A DNA stretch of 64,000 nucleotides from Cacajao melanocephalus (GCA_963573385.1 CAUYLG010070519.1:1-64000), one strand, 5' to 3'; positions 45,886-60,108 are shown, counted from the first letter of the stretch. Numbers and translations are program-made. Notes: generated from the letters alone by a model not told the origin.

Positions 45886-47016
45886 AAAATGTTAAGGACA
45901 AACCAGAAGAGGCAAAAATCCCTTCCCTTCCTCTATAAAAGTCCTTTTCTGGCCCCTCTAAAAAGCTAAGTGCATTAGTGAGCAATAAATGATCATACCA
46001 TGCCAGGACGAGATGGAGGAGGAAGGACAGGCCCAGGTGAGTGATCTCTCTCCAGAGGTAAGCACATGATTGCTCAGCTCTCAGGCTACAAAAAAACCAC
46101 TGTAATCCACAGGTAGGAGGCCCCTTGTTAAGTCCCATTCCTCTGAACTTTTTTCTTCTGCAGGCAAACCCTGAAATAAGCAGGCACCCTGGATGCCATC
46201 AGAACATTCTGCAGCATCCATGTGGATCACTTCTTTCTTTGATATCCTCCCACTGTTAGCTGGGTCCTAATTAGCAGCCAGGATGTAACACAACACAAGT
46301 TCTAGAAATATGCAGTTTCCTTAAGCAGCCGGCTTCCCTCGTATTATGTTAATAATGAAGATATTCTCTGTGGTACCTTGGGACGGCATATCTGATAAAA
46401 ATCGGCAGAACAAATGCATGTTCCAGACATTCATGCTGAATAAACAGAACAAGCAGAGATGGTAACAGCTCTGACACAACCCTTCACAGGAATACAAATT
46501 TGTAAAACTGCCATTTAAAATCCCCTGTGTTTGCTCCACTGACTGAGCATACTTTGCTCTACCAAACATCCAAGACTAAAACAGTACTTAAATGGGGCAC
46601 AGATTAGATTATCCCTCAGCACCTGAGGCCTAGCAGAAGCCCAGGTAGCTTGCTTCTACATTGCTTGACCTAGTTCCAGGATCGTAGTACTGTTTAGCAA
46701 AGGCAGCATCACTGGTCCCATTAAAAATCTGCAAACAAGGCCCTGGTCTCAACTGGCTTGTGCATTTATTGAGCCCTGTGGTGTCTGTGCCAGGTGCTAA
46801 TGGAATCATGGCTCTTGTGCCTCATGATGGTGTTCCAAGCTCCTTTTTTAAGTTTGAAGATGCACTTATACTGGAAATATTACGAATCCCTGTGGAATTT
46901 TTTAAAAGATCTATTTTAACATTTATTTATTTAATAAATATACATTTAAAAAATCAATTATGAGTTTAACACTTTAAAATAAATTTGCACCTTATAATCC
47001 AAACATTTACATATAT

Positions 47017-47019
<3 letters not shown>
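45886..47019. other. Single-copy DNA, partly conserved-element-like
   Basis: No repeats recognised. The part 46180-46470 combines TAATTA-type words (gtcctaattagcagccagga) with non-repetitive, moderately GC-rich text, a profile common in conserved regulatory DNA. No gene supported. Confidence 0.4.

Positions 47020-47054
<35 letters not shown>
47020..47054. repeat. (AT)n microsatellite
   Basis: About 17 uninterrupted AT units. Long pure AT tracts can form cruciforms and are often polymorphic. Confidence 0.97.
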
Positions 47055-47056
<2 letters not shown>

Positions 47057-47969
47057 TAATAAAATTATCTATCCATTCCACAGACAATAGATCCAGGGTT
47101 CTCTTGCAATATTTCCTTAGCCACTGCCCCAGGAGTCCTCAGTCTGTAATTTATGAATCACTACTACAGGGTATACGGAAGGGAAAACAGTCTGGTTTGT
47201 GCCTTTACAGATCTTATTTTTTAAATGACTGCAGTCAGGGAAGACTAAAGAAAGAAGGTCAATGGAAGACTAGCAGAAACCATAGCAGTGGGGATGGAGA
47301 GAAAGTAAACAGAATGGGAGAGATGATAAGAAAGAACAGTTGTAGGAGTTGGTGACTGCCCCAGCTGTGGGGTGTGAGGTAGAGCAAGGGGTCTATTGTT
47401 ATCTAAATGGTGGGGTCCTTCACTAAAACAAGGCCATGGGCAGAGTCCACCTACATGACTCCCTGGACATTTCTCTTTCTGAGCTCTCCAGAATGATCCC
47501 TCCTCACAACTGGGGATGATGCCTTAAGTGCATTTGTGGCCACAATGAAGGTCCCGTTTTTCCATTACCCAGAAATGAGTCAATTTCAACTCTATTAGTA
47601 TCCAGGGAATTGCAGCATATCACAGGATCTTGGGAGGAAACATCTTCATCAGAAGCCTCCTGTCTAGGGTAATTTGGTGTTTACATCGAATACGTGGGCT
47701 GTCCAGTTCTGTGGTTTCTAGCAACACCAATGTCTTATTTGTAGGTAAAGAATGACAAAGGCAGTTTCTCTGGGCACTTTGCTTTACTGTTTGCTCCATT
47801 GCTTTGAGGCCACAGAAAAGTGGCCAGGGGTGTAATTATGATCACTTTCAGGTTGTGAACTCTACTGGCTATAGAAGAAATGATGATTATACTTATAGTT
47901 CTGAGTATAACTGTATTACTGGATCTCTTACAGCTACCAGGCACTGGGCTACACAATTTATATTTTTTT
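47055..47969. other. No firm feature
   Basis: Unassigned. The patch 47920-47965 is faintly like a reverse MIR tail. No gene supported. Confidence 0.4.
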
Positions 47970-48250
47970 AGCTCAAGTATCACCTCCTTGGAGAATCCTG
48001 CTATATCATTCCCTCTCTCTACTTCCTCCCCATTATTTTCTATATATCCATGAGTTTCATTTTCTGCATGGCACTTCTTATAGTCTTAAAATCATCTTAC
48101 GGACCGATTCCTTAATATGTGATCTGCATCCAACTCCAGTCAGTCATCTCCATAATTGGTGGCAAAACTTGTTCACCAACCTCTCTATCTCCAGTGCCTA
48201 GACCTTGGCATCCAATTGGCAACTTTCTTTTTTTGTCTAATTGATAAATG
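47970..48250 (+). repeat. L2 LINE 3' fragment
   Basis: Forward L2: tagctcaagtatcacctcct, tggagaatcctgctatatca, cccattattttctatatatc, and the later ctctatctccagtgcctaga near its end. Good landmark order. Confidence 0.75.
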
Positions 48251-50464
48251 ATTGCATTTAAACCTTTCACGAGTTATGAATTAGGTACTAGTCCTAACTC
48301 GACGTCATCTCAGTCAAAAGACATCAGTGTGTTAGAGTTAATTTCCCTTAACAGTGAGTGGAAGGTGCGGGTGAAACGAGATAGAAGAATTTTTAAAATA
48401 TGCATTTATATGTTAATTTGTATGTGTGTGTATATGTGTGTTTATATATTTTTTGATAGTGGCTTTGGTGAAGTTGATGCAGACACAAACTGAGTTTGAG
48501 AATAAATTGCATCTGAATTGCTCACTCGTTTACTTCATGTTACTTTGAGATTGCCACCTTGGACATAGGATAAGAGCAAGAAATAAGATTCCTGTTTATA
48601 AAAGAAAAATAAGCAGCTATCCTTTAATGTCAATGAACAGAATATCTTATACATGATTCCCTTTATGTTATCTGTTTGGCAAGAGCAGAACAGCATCTTA
48701 ACAAAGGAAGGCTTTCCTTAGTCCGCTACATCTATCCCACTCTCAGCAAAAGGAGGGGGGAAGAAAAAAGCCTTTCCAATCAGACTTGCCACCAGATTGC
48801 TTAACTGTGAGGATGGCAGCAGACAAACTGGCCAGAAGTGGCCTGCTCCCTCCATCCAGCAGATGGAGCTCTGATTGCTCAACCCCAACTCCTAATTTCT
48901 CATCCAACATTGTCTGCCCCATGACATAGTTATTAAGTACTATTATCAATGCATTTGACTAGGTAGCTTTGAAAGAGAGAAGAACAGGAAGATCTACATA
49001 GCCTCTGAACGTCTCTAGCCCGGAGTTAAACTAATGATGATTCCCTCTCTCTCTCTCCAGAAGTTTACATATCACATAAATAAACACCCCCTTTTTTAAT
49101 TAAAAAAAAAAGAAGACAGAAAGAAAAAGGCAAATCCAATCAAACAAGAATTGGGTCAGAAGCCTCAACTTTTAACCTGCAAGCATATACTTATAAAGGG
49201 AAAGAGAAGGAGGAGGATGACAAAATCAAAATTAAAAGGCACTGTGTAAGTCGTAATGATAGCTTTGGTTGGGCAATCAGATGGATTAATCAGGGGAATT
49301 TGAGTAAATTCAGCTGGATGATTTGCCATTACTCTGCTGAAGGCTCTGATATTTACCGACTGAATGTAGTCAGAATTGGATTCTTGGAGTAAATAGACAG
49401 GTTTTAAATGCGTGTTAATGAACAGCCCTGTAGATATAACAGTCTTGGCCAGCCTCAGGTCTTACCACAAGCATGGGACTGTCCCAGAAATATTCTGCTG
49501 TCCCCACCACCCTGCCACTAGCATGGCTTTCCTGCCTTGGTGAAAACTGAATAGCTCTTTTCCTGCAGCTTTACTTTATGTATCAGACAGACAGACTGTC
49601 GGTGGGACAAACAATGGGCCATTAGTCAATCAAATAACCAATAAAACCCATGTCTCGAAACTGAACACCCAACCTGAAAGATGCTACAACTCAAGGAACC
49701 TAGAGATCTACGTGTCATGTTCTCCAGCTGGGCTGGCAACTTTTACAATGCATAGGGGTCAAGATGGAGTGTAATGAATGGAAGATTACAGAAGCTTCAG
49801 AAGACAGTGAGCTGAAGTTGAGTTTCATGATCTATGAGGAAGTTGCTGGCCATCGTGAAGCTAAGTCAGGTGTCTGGAAACTTAAATAAGTGTTTATGAA
49901 AAACAGGAAAATGGCTAGGCGTCTGGAGAAGCGATGACTGTTTGCACCTTGCAGGAATTCAGGCGGCTAACCATGTAGGCTTCACTTTAAATTGGGAAGG
50001 CAGGTTCGTTCCCTCAAATTAAATTGAATTTGATATTAGGAAGGCCTGCTCCTTTCCAAAGGCTGGTTTTCCCAGCAAAGCACCAAGTGTCATTAAGGAG
50101 AGAGAAGTACTCTTTAGTCCTCTACAACCTGGTGTCCAATGAGGCACCAGCCTTCCAGAGCTGAGAAGTGAGAATAGTAATGGAGTAGAAGAGAATATGG
50201 GTTTTTAGTCTGATTCTGAAATGCCTATTTAGTGGAATGTGAAATTCCTGAGGATTATTATCAGCTATATTTAGAAGAGTAGCTAAAAAGCTATTAAGAC
50301 TATAATCATATTTATCTATGATGCCTTTAAAAGGGGAGACTTTAAATGTCATGGTGAATATTTTCATGTATAGCATTTCTGAATGTCAAGGTTTTCGCAT
50401 TACTCACATGATTTATCAGTTTTTAAATACATGCATAAGAATGCATATCTAATATTCAAGTCTT
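48251..50464. other. Mostly single-copy DNA, partly conserved-element-like
   Basis: A TG/TA-rich patch lies at 48418-48452 and a CT run at 49045-49057. The part 49230-49440 (with atggattaatcaggggaatt) is non-repetitive and has an enhancer-like composition. No gene supported. Confidence 0.4.
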
Positions 50465-50790
50465 TATTGTTTATAAATTGCTATCGCGGCTTAAAGTAAG
50501 AATAAAAACCTCTTCTCTTACACAGTTTCTAAGGGTCAGAAATTCAGGAGCAGCTTAGCTGGCTTGGGTCTCTCATGAGGTTGTAGACAAGCTACCAGAC
50601 AGAGTTTCAGTCACTGAAGTCATGACTGAGATGATAGACTTCACTTCCAAAGTGGCAAGTCAATGGCAGCTGTTGGTAAGTAATCGCATTTCCTTACCAT
50701 GTAGACCTCATTCAGGGCTACTTGAATTTCCTCACAACATGATGATCAGCTTCCCCCAGATGCCAGTAATACGACATGACTATACTTGTT
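50465..50790 (-). repeat. Probable ancient LTR (MLT1-like)
   Basis: Reverse-sense landmarks: cacagtttctaagggtcaga, aattcaggagcagcttagct, actgagatgatagacttcac, catgtagacctcattcaggg, ctcacaacatgatgatcagc. The order matches a common old LTR-type repeat. Subfamily uncertain and right end decayed. Confidence 0.5.
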
Positions 50791-52814
50791 TAAATAAATT
50801 AGAAGAGTGTACTTTTATTTAATAAAAGTCCTCTGGTAGATGGTTCATGACTAGAATAGTAACTTCACTAACTCATCAGGCACTCAGATTTCTTCTGTAA
50901 TTCTGTTCTACTACCCTTATTAAAATAGCTAAAGGCTGCTTCCTTGTTCAGCATGGCCACTGAGAGACCCAGCCATCTCTCCACAATCCAGTGTTAAGTA
51001 GAAGTTAGAGAGAAAAGGCAAATATAGCCCTCACCAATGGTCTGCCTCACAGCTGTTTTCCAGAGGATCTACCCAGTAATTTCGATTTCCACCTTTCAGG
51101 TTCTAACTGAGGTCTGAGGGGAGTCGGTGGACAGGTGGCAGGTAGCTGGAAAAACATTCGAGGAATCGTAGTTTCAACATGGCTTTAACCTCTCTCCCTC
51201 TCTCTGGGCATGAGCAAGCTGTATATACAGCATTAGCAGGGTAGATAACTTTTACAGACAATAGTGGCTTTGAGCCAAGCACAAGCTCAGATGGGTCATC
51301 ACCTAATGCGCCTCATATGGCGTGGTTAAATAATGTGCAGGGTTGTGCACCTGTGCTCCAAACCCACTGACTCATACTGTGCCAGAAGGCCGGCCTGGCC
51401 TACTCCTGGTCAAAGTGCAGCCATTTCCCTTACACCATCTCATTAGCCAGAATGGCCAAATCAAGTTGTAATGGAGTCTAGGAAATACATATCTCAGGCA
51501 AGCATATTGCCACTCTCAGTAAAATAAACTGTTGTAACTAAGGAAGAAGAAAAACAAAATTAACATTGGGTCAGCAACCAATAGTGTCTCTTTTGTCTGT
51601 GTTACAGAGTTCTCCAGAAAGTGTATGTCTAAACCTCCACAGTATATTTGCAAACACTGACTATACTTTTTTAAATTGATGAGCAAAGGTCAGAGTAGAG
51701 AAGAAAAGAGAAAATAGGTAGGTGGGAAGTACCAATGGCAGAGGATGCCTGGTGTTAGAGGTAAGCATACATTATCTTGGGAATTATCTCATTGTAAGGA
51801 TCAGAAGGTTGCCATCTTCCCCCAAAGAGTTTTAGTGATTCCAAGAAATGAGCTCCAAAGAAAGGCAGCATCGTAGCACTATCCTGCCATAACTGGATTA
51901 TCTCTTTCCAGTGTGACTGGGGACCCATTTGAACATTAGGCTGAAATTCAAAGCTCTTTTTCCATTCCCTCTCCCTGACATTTACAGTAAAAGGTTGAAT
52001 TCTCTGCCTAGTAAACTGTGAGGCACTGTCAATAGAGGGTGTTAGAAAATGATACAGAAACAAATAGAATATTACATATGCCAATGGAAACAGTAAATCA
52101 CCCTTCTTTTGCACCCAAATGACACAACAAGTGCAAATCAAAAGTTCTTACACCTCAGAAGGAAAATATTCTACAGATCTCTTAGAGGAAGGAATTACAT
52201 ACCTGCCTATACAGTGCAATAAATGTCTGTTTTAAAATGAAGTAATTTCTCAGCTCCTCAGCACAAGACTTATGGTCAAAAAGACAGCACCAATATTAAA
52301 ACTTAATATACCCAATATTGTCATGTAATAATAAATCAGCCAGTAAAAAGCAGCAGGGATTTTTTTTCCCTACTCCTAAAAAGAGTTACAGCGCTTTAAT
52401 TTGAATGGATGTTAGGTTACGATTATGGGTTAGGATGGCAAAAAGTATGAATTTGTGTCTCTATAGCAAGCAGATGGGGTTGCTCAGAACAGTTTATACA
52501 ATATGCAGTGTACCACTATGTCAGTGTCAACGAGTATTCACTTTTTATTAATTCAATATACTATAAAGATGACAAGCTTAGAAGCTGAAATAATGACAAA
52601 GTGAAAGCTTTGAATAGTTCAATCTTTTCAGCTTCATGGAGCTTTGCCAAAGCTTGTCTAATTTTACTCTTAGACTTGGGTGTGTGGGAGATTCATTTTC
52701 CTCTTTATTAAGAAGGAAACTTTAAGGCTCAGAGGAGAAACTTGTCTGGGAGGTGGACTTCTTATCCTATCATCTACATGCAAGGTTGACCCTGTTTAGA
52801 CCATTTCTATCCAT
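50791..52814. other. No recognised feature
   Basis: About 2 kb, apparently single copy. A minus-strand frame of 128 codons at 51755-52141 has no recognised domain. A weak reverse MIR patch (aaactttaaggctcagagga) lies at about 52718. Confidence 0.4.
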
Positions 52815-53030
52815 AACTGAAGTGTAGACTCAGACAAACAAGATTTAAATCCCAGCTCTACCACTTAGCAACAGTGTATAACCTTGGACATGCTACTAAA
52901 TCTTCTTGGGATTCCATTTTTAAGTGCGAACAATTAGATAAGAGGTGTCCTAAGTTGCAGGGTGGGTGGGCAGAATATCTTCTAGAAAAAATGCTGAATC
53001 TTGGGTAGGTACTAGATAAATGCTGGTCCC
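52815..53030 (+). repeat. MIR SINE
   Basis: Forward MIR: agactcagacaaacaagatt, taaatcccagctctaccact, ataaccttggacatgctact, and the 3' part taggtactagataaatgctg. Near full length. Confidence 0.88.
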
Positions 53031-54084
53031 TGCCCTTTCTGAATTTTAAAATCAGAATTCTATTTCTACAGCCTCATACTTTCCCTCCAAATGGGTCTCT
53101 AACCTATTTCCTTCCCTCATCATTCCTAGAAGATTAAATACATCAGTATATGTAGTGATTAATGGTACAGGGCACCTGTAGGCTTTTATAACTGTTAGGG
53201 CTCATCACCATCATCATTATTATGAGAGGTTGCTGGTTCCATCTATGGCGCTACCAAAGATCGTACAAATGACCCTGACCCCGCAGATTCGTTATCACCG
53301 CATGAATGGTGGGGAGGAAGGAGGAAGTCCATAACAAAGTGTCACTATTTTAACTACAAAAATATGTTCAAAGACCTTTTTCAAGCCTTTTATTATTATA
53401 ATTAGTCACAGTAAGGCCAATCTGAGACCCCAGGAAGCCCTCCCTTCCTGACTTATGTGCTGTGCTGGGTTCTGATTTATGAAAGTTCAAGGAGGCAGAG
53501 TAACCAGACATTAAAGCACAAATCCACTCTGGCCCTAATCCTAGGGCAAAGGAAAATGCTTCCACCTCCCCTGGAGAAGACAGCAGAGGTAGTGGGGCAG
53601 CTGCCACCTCCTCCACAGAGCACAGCTTTGCGGAAACAGAAGCCTCCTGAAGCTGTGCTGAAGCAGCGCTCAGCCTGCATCATCTCCCTGTGTTGATTTA
53701 TAGAAAGCCACACCTTGGATCAAAGGCAGAGTGAGACAGCAGCAGCGCTGCCATCCAAGCTGATTTGTTAGCTGAAGATCAATCATCATGGCAGACAGAA
53801 ATACAGCGGAGATTATAATACACAGGGTAAATGCGAGCACCTTCCCAGGGAGGGGGATGCAAGAAGGGGTGAAGAGAGTAGTGATGGATAGGTCTACACA
53901 GACCAAGTTTCTTTTTTGGTGATGTTACATCACCCTTAAATAGAAAATGTGATTTATTTTCCCCAAGACTGAGGACAGGCAAGGCAATGCTTTGGGACCC
54001 CATTTGCTGCTAAGATTGTATGTGGTGAAAAAGTTTTTCAAGATCGTGGATAGTGGGAAGAAAAGCAGCCAGTGACCAGCAGGG
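53031..54084. other. Single-copy DNA, conserved-element-like at 53690-53830
   Basis: No repeats recognised. The part 53690-53830 includes gctgaagatcaatcatcatg, containing ATCAATCA, a word bound by PBX/HOX-type factors, in otherwise unique text. Nearby 53540-53680 is GC-richer. No coding exon supported. Confidence 0.4.
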
Positions 54085-54215
54085 AGCTACTGTTGATCGA
54101 GTACTGAGCTCTGAGCTAGATGTATGGATTCCCACAATTTCTAATCACAATGTTGGAAGTTAGAAACATCATCTTGACATTATAACTGTAAATAAATTGA
54201 GGGCCAGGAAGTCAG
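54085..54215 (-). repeat. MIR SINE, left part, interrupted by L2
   Basis: Reverse MIR: gttgatcgagtactgagctc, gattcccacaatttctaatc, aaataaattgagggccagga. It breaks at the point where an L2 tail begins and appears to resume at about 54633. Confidence 0.6.
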
Positions 54216-54632
54216 GCAGTTTATAGATGTTTACTGAGCATCTATTATGAACCAGGCATGGTTCTATATGCCAAGTAAAACAGTGGTGAATATAAATGGC
54301 ATAGTCCATCACCACAAAGAATTGACATTCTAGTAGGAGAAATCAAAAATAAACATTTAAACAAATAAAGAATATAATTTTAAGTATCGATAAGCCCTAA
54401 GAAGGGGATGAAGTAGTGTGATTTATTACTGCTTCAGCCAGAATGCTGTGGGACAGAGATGGTGACATTTAAGCAGAGTGCTCAATAATGAGAGGCCAGC
54501 CATGAAAGGAAGGTGAAGAAGGGCTTTTTATGCAGAAGGAAGATAAAATGCAAAGGGGCTGAGATGAAAGCAGAAGAGGCAGAAAGAAAGCCAGCACACT
54601 CAGGAGGCAGTGGGAAGGGGGACAGGTGAGGT
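54216..54632 (-). repeat. L2 LINE 3' fragment inserted in MIR
   Basis: Reverse L2: agatgtttactgagcatcta, ttatgaaccaggcatggttc, attgacattctagtaggaga, gtgacatttaagcagagtgc, atgcaaaggggctgagatga. 5'-truncated, ending where MIR text resumes. Confidence 0.8.
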
Positions 54633-54695
54633 TACACAACTCATTCAAAGTGATGCAGTTAGAAAGTGGCAAAGGCACAGGTGTCAACCAAAACT
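54633..54695 (-). repeat. MIR SINE, right part
   Basis: The text ttacacaactcattcaaagt, gatgcagttagaaagtggca continues the reverse MIR interrupted at 54215. Confidence 0.6.
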
Positions 54696-54771
54696 GTCAC
54701 AGAAGCTCACGGTGGTCCACCCTTGCACATTGAGATAAACACAAAACAATGTCCGCCCCGTAAGTCCAGCC

Positions 54772-54995
54772 CATGGGTTTGGAGTCAGCCTGCCTGGGTA
54801 TAAATCCTGATCATACCGAGTACTAACTGTAGGACCTAGTTTGGGGAAGTTACCTAACTTCCCGACAGCCTCAGTTTCCTCATCTGAAAAAGCAAATGAT
54901 TGCAACATTAATCCCTTCCCCAGAGTTACTGTGAGAATTAAAGACAAACGACGTGAGTGTCTGGGTAAGCACTGAACAAGTAGGATTATTTTTCC
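54772..54995 (+). repeat. MIR SINE
   Basis: Forward MIR: ggagtcagcctgcctgggta, aagttacctaacttcccgac, cctcagtttcctcatctgaa, gagttactgtgagaattaaa. Well preserved. Confidence 0.92.
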
Positions 54996-55204
54996 TACTC
55001 TCACGGATTTTTCTAAGCAGAGTAAAAGAAACATTTTTCCTTCTTGGCCCAAGGGTCTTGCTTCTTGAAAACTAGACTCTTTCTAGAAAAAGGCAATCGC
55101 TTTTCTTATTTGAGACAAAAAGCAAACCAAACAACAAACAAATAAACAAATCTGTTTCCCATTTTCTTGGAGACAACACCAATAAGCCGTTGTTCTTAAA
55201 GGTC
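54996..55204. other. No recognised feature
   Basis: Short unassigned interval with an aaac/aaat-rich patch at about 55119-55150. Confidence 0.4.
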
Positions 55205-55410
55205 TGGTCTCATAGAGGGTCATATAAAAGAGATTCCTTATAAAGAATTGGCTCACATGGTTGTGAAGACTGACAAGTCCCAAGACCTGCATTCAGTAGG
55301 TTAGACATCCAGGAGAACAAATGGTGCGTGATGTAGGTCCAGCTGGAGTCTGACAGCCTGAGAACAGGGAGAGCTGAGGGTGTAGTTCTACCGATAATCT
55401 TCATAAGCCT
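55205..55410 (-). mobile_element. MLT2-type ERVL LTR fragment
   Basis: Reverse LTR: gagattccttataaagaatt, ggctcacatggttgtgaaga, ctgacaagtcccaagacctg, and gaacagggagagctgagggt. The terminal part after about 55410 is not recognisable. Confidence 0.65.
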
Positions 55411-55958
55411 TTACCCTGGAACCTGTGTCCTCTCAGGCTGTCTGGAGCCAGGCAGACTGTAACTTCCAGGTTTCTTCCTCATTTTGTGGGACTGTCCAAA
55501 AGCAAGACAATATCCTGGGCTACCTTCTCTGAGCCTTCCTCGTGTCTCAAGTTTTCAAGTAAACCCACTGAGTGTCACTTTCTACTTCATGTGGGGAATA
55601 ATATAGGAAAGTCCAAAGAAGAGGGAAAAGAAAGAATGAACATGGGTGTCTGTGGATAAACATTTCCACTAGAATCTTTCCTTTATACATGTCTATGTTA
55701 AGTAACTTTTTTGTATAGGCACTATAGTCACATGAAAAAATATCCCAATGATGCAAGATAATTATACAGTGAAATGTGTTCTTCTTCCCATCTTTACAGT
55801 TTCCCAATTTATTTCCCCAGCAGAAACTACCATTTGTTACCAATGCCTCAGGTATTCGTCCAGACACATTCTGTCTCCATAAACATAAACCAGTTATCGG
55901 AGTCTATACATCAATCCATAAAGCATGACACATACTGACGTTTAAGAAGAAAACTTGA
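55411..55958. other. Unassigned, possible L1M 3' UTR at 55660-55890
   Basis: The text cagcagaaactaccatttgt and ggtattcgtccagacacatt faintly resembles a reverse old-L1 3' UTR. Too weak for a separate call. Confidence 0.35.
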
Positions 55959-57724
<1,766 letters not shown>

Positions 57725-57990
57725 ATGATTTCTCACTCTGCGCCAGGCATGTGCACAGTGATGAAGGGTAGAAGGTGACCAAGACAAAGTCCCAGCCCTA
57801 AAAGAGTTTGGATTCCAGTGGCAAAACAAGCTTAGAAGCAGACATGCTGCCATTCACTGGGCCCCAAACAATTACCAGGGAGGGATACAATTCTGGAGGG
57901 ACTATAGAGGAAATATCCATGGGCATGAGTAGGCTCTGGGAACGTAAAGGGGTCTAAAACAGAGTCCCAGTCATGGAGGGTCACAGTAGT
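57725..57990 (-). repeat. L2 LINE fragment
   Basis: Reverse L2: ctctgcgccaggcatgtgca, gtgaccaagacaaagtccca, aaagagtttggattccagtg. The landmark order agrees with the L2 3' region. Confidence 0.65.
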
Positions 57991-58589
57991 TTGTACTGAT
58001 CAAATCAGGGTAATTCAGGGTAATTGGTTAACTTTTTATACGCAGGTTTCATTCTATGTTCTTTTTTCATCAATGCATTTATGTATCCTCTTCCAAACTC
58101 TCTTCTATTTGTCAAATTTTGCTCTGCCTGTATTCAATTTTTACAAACATTGTATACATGTATCAGAGTATCACATGTACCTTCCAAAATAGGTCCAACT
58201 TTGATATAGCAATTTTAAAAATACAAAAAAAAAAAAAAAAAAAAGCTGAGTGATATCAAAATGGCCATTGATTGAGTAAGCATCAGGGGAGAGGATGTAA
58301 GAATAAAGAACCCACCCATTGTAGAAGGAAACTCAAGTCCCAAGGTCTGGAGGCCCAGGGTGCTTGAATCCCACAGTTTTAGAGTTGAGCTTGAAGGGCC
58401 TCCTGAGGATGCCGATCCAGATGAGACCCCATGGACCCTGCAGAAAAGATATGAAGATGCCTCGCTGTCCTGGGGGAGGTCCCAGCACTAATAAAGACAC
58501 AAAGCAAACTGGCACTGTGTAATAAGAAACAGCTAGGGTCACACTCCAGGGCTGAGAGGGCTTGAGGTCATTATCACATATGACATGTT
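57991..58589. other. Unassigned DNA with an A-run and a possible L1 tail
   Basis: A 10-bp unit tcagggtaat repeats twice at 58005-58025. The text tcagagtatcacatgtacct followed by an A-run (58225-58243) resembles an old L1 3' terminus on the plus strand, but too little is left to be sure. Confidence 0.35.
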
Positions 58590-58712
58590 TTATGACTTTC
58601 TGTGGGTCTCTCCTTCTTACCAGACAGTGGGCTTCTCAAGGGCAGAGACCACACCTTCTTCAATCTCTGACTTTTCTGGACCTAGCCTCTGTAGATTCAT
58701 GGTAATATTAAA
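58590..58712 (+). repeat. L2 LINE 3' fragment
   Basis: Forward L2: agacagtgggcttctcaagg, gcagagaccacaccttcttc, and cctagcctctgtagattcat in the expected order near the L2 end. Confidence 0.6.
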
Positions 58713-58744
58713 TGCTAAATATACGAATACGTCATTTTGTAGTT

Positions 58745-59025
58745 TCCATAAGATTTTCATATCTATGAGTATTTTTAATCCACCCATAGAAACCCCCTAA
58801 GTTAGGTTTTAGAAATTCCACTTTAGAAGTGGAGAACTGGAGGTTTGGAGAGATTAAATGGCTTTTCTAAGATTACGCAGCTAAGAAATAACAAGGTCCC
58901 ATGTGACCTGTCTTCCTCTGTAACCTCACCGTTCAGCTTCTGCCACTGCCACCACATTTACCCTGTGGAATTCCAACCACGAACTATGATGTGCTCTCAA
59001 CGCTCTACCTTCTGTCATGCCTCGT
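58745..59025 (-). repeat. MIR SINE
   Basis: Reverse MIR: aaccccctaagttaggtttt, tggaggtttggagagattaa, atggcttttctaagattacg, cagctaagaaataacaaggt, then the eroded 5' portion up to ctctaccttctgtcatg. Confidence 0.7.
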
Positions 59026-59034
59026 TGTCCTGCA

Positions 59035-60108
59035 TGAGAGTGTGCGGTTTCTGGGTGCCAGGGACTGCGTTAGGGCCTGGCATACCATGATGGATCAAAG
59101 GCCTCTCTTGTATGGAGCTTACATTCTAGGAAAGGGACAGAAAATAAACAAGAAAGGAAATTCATGAACAAAATAACTCAGAGTCATGAGAGGATGGGAT
59201 GGAGGACAGCAGTGCTACTGAGCATGGTGGTCTGGAAAATGTTCTCTGAGGACAGACACCTGAGCTGAGACCTGGCAAGAGAAGGAATTGACCTGCAAAA
59301 ACCTGGGCAGAGGGACCTAGGCAGAAGGGACAGCACGTGCCAAGTCTCTCAAATGGGGATGAGCCGGACACACGGGAGGTAAAGGAAAAGGGCTGATATG
59401 GACAGGTATGAACTAGCAGATGAGAAGGAAGGGAAGGCAGAGTTCAGATCACAAAGAGCCTTGCATGGAACATGGATTTGAGTCTAAGTTCACGTGAACT
59501 GTTAGAGAATTTTGAGCAGGGGGATTATAATGTCTTGACTGACATTTTCAAAACATGACACTGGTTACTGTATGGAGAATAAAGGGTAGCAGCATGAATC
59601 AGCAAGACTGGAACCATACTGTGTACCTAAAGCAGAAATGGAAGTGAAATGAGAAATGAAAGGACTGTTGGAAGGTCTCAGGGTTTGAAGTCAGAGAAGC
59701 TTCTTCAGTTTTCAGGAAATTCGTAAGTGCAGAAAACCCTGAAGACCATCCCCAGGGGTCCTAGTAGCCTGGGATGCCACCTAGAAGTTTGATTCACAGA
59801 AGGACAATGGGGAGCCTCTCACAGAACCTCCCTGCTGCCATCTGCCAGGGACACAAGAGCACGTTCGGCACCACCTTCCTGCAGCCTCCCACAAAGCCAA
59901 CCAGAGCCCCTCAGCAGGAATTCTGAACAATCAGGTTCCCACACTCAGCCCCTTCAGAGAGGCAGCAGCAGTCCTGTGTTGCCACTAGACTCTCCAGCAC
60001 GGGAGACAGGAGGGGAAATAGCTAGAAGGCTACCACAGTGGTCAAGATGAGAAATGGTGGCTTGGAAGAGGAGAGTGGCAGTGGAATTAGAGAGGGTAGA
60101 GAGAGCTG
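59035..60108 (-). repeat. L2 LINE copy, left part (interrupted by Alu monomer)
   Basis: Reverse L2: gccagggactgcgttagggc, tatggagcttacattctagg, cctgagctgagacctggcaa, agagccttgcatggaacatg, attttgagcagggggattat. A middle stretch (about 59700-60020) is not recognisable as L2 and may be an indel or decay. The later part gagaaatggtggcttggaag returns to L2 order. Confidence 0.75.

Noticed and set aside
51755..52141. 128-codon minus-strand open frame
   Set aside because: No recognised domain, start context or splice support. Chance is the simpler explanation.
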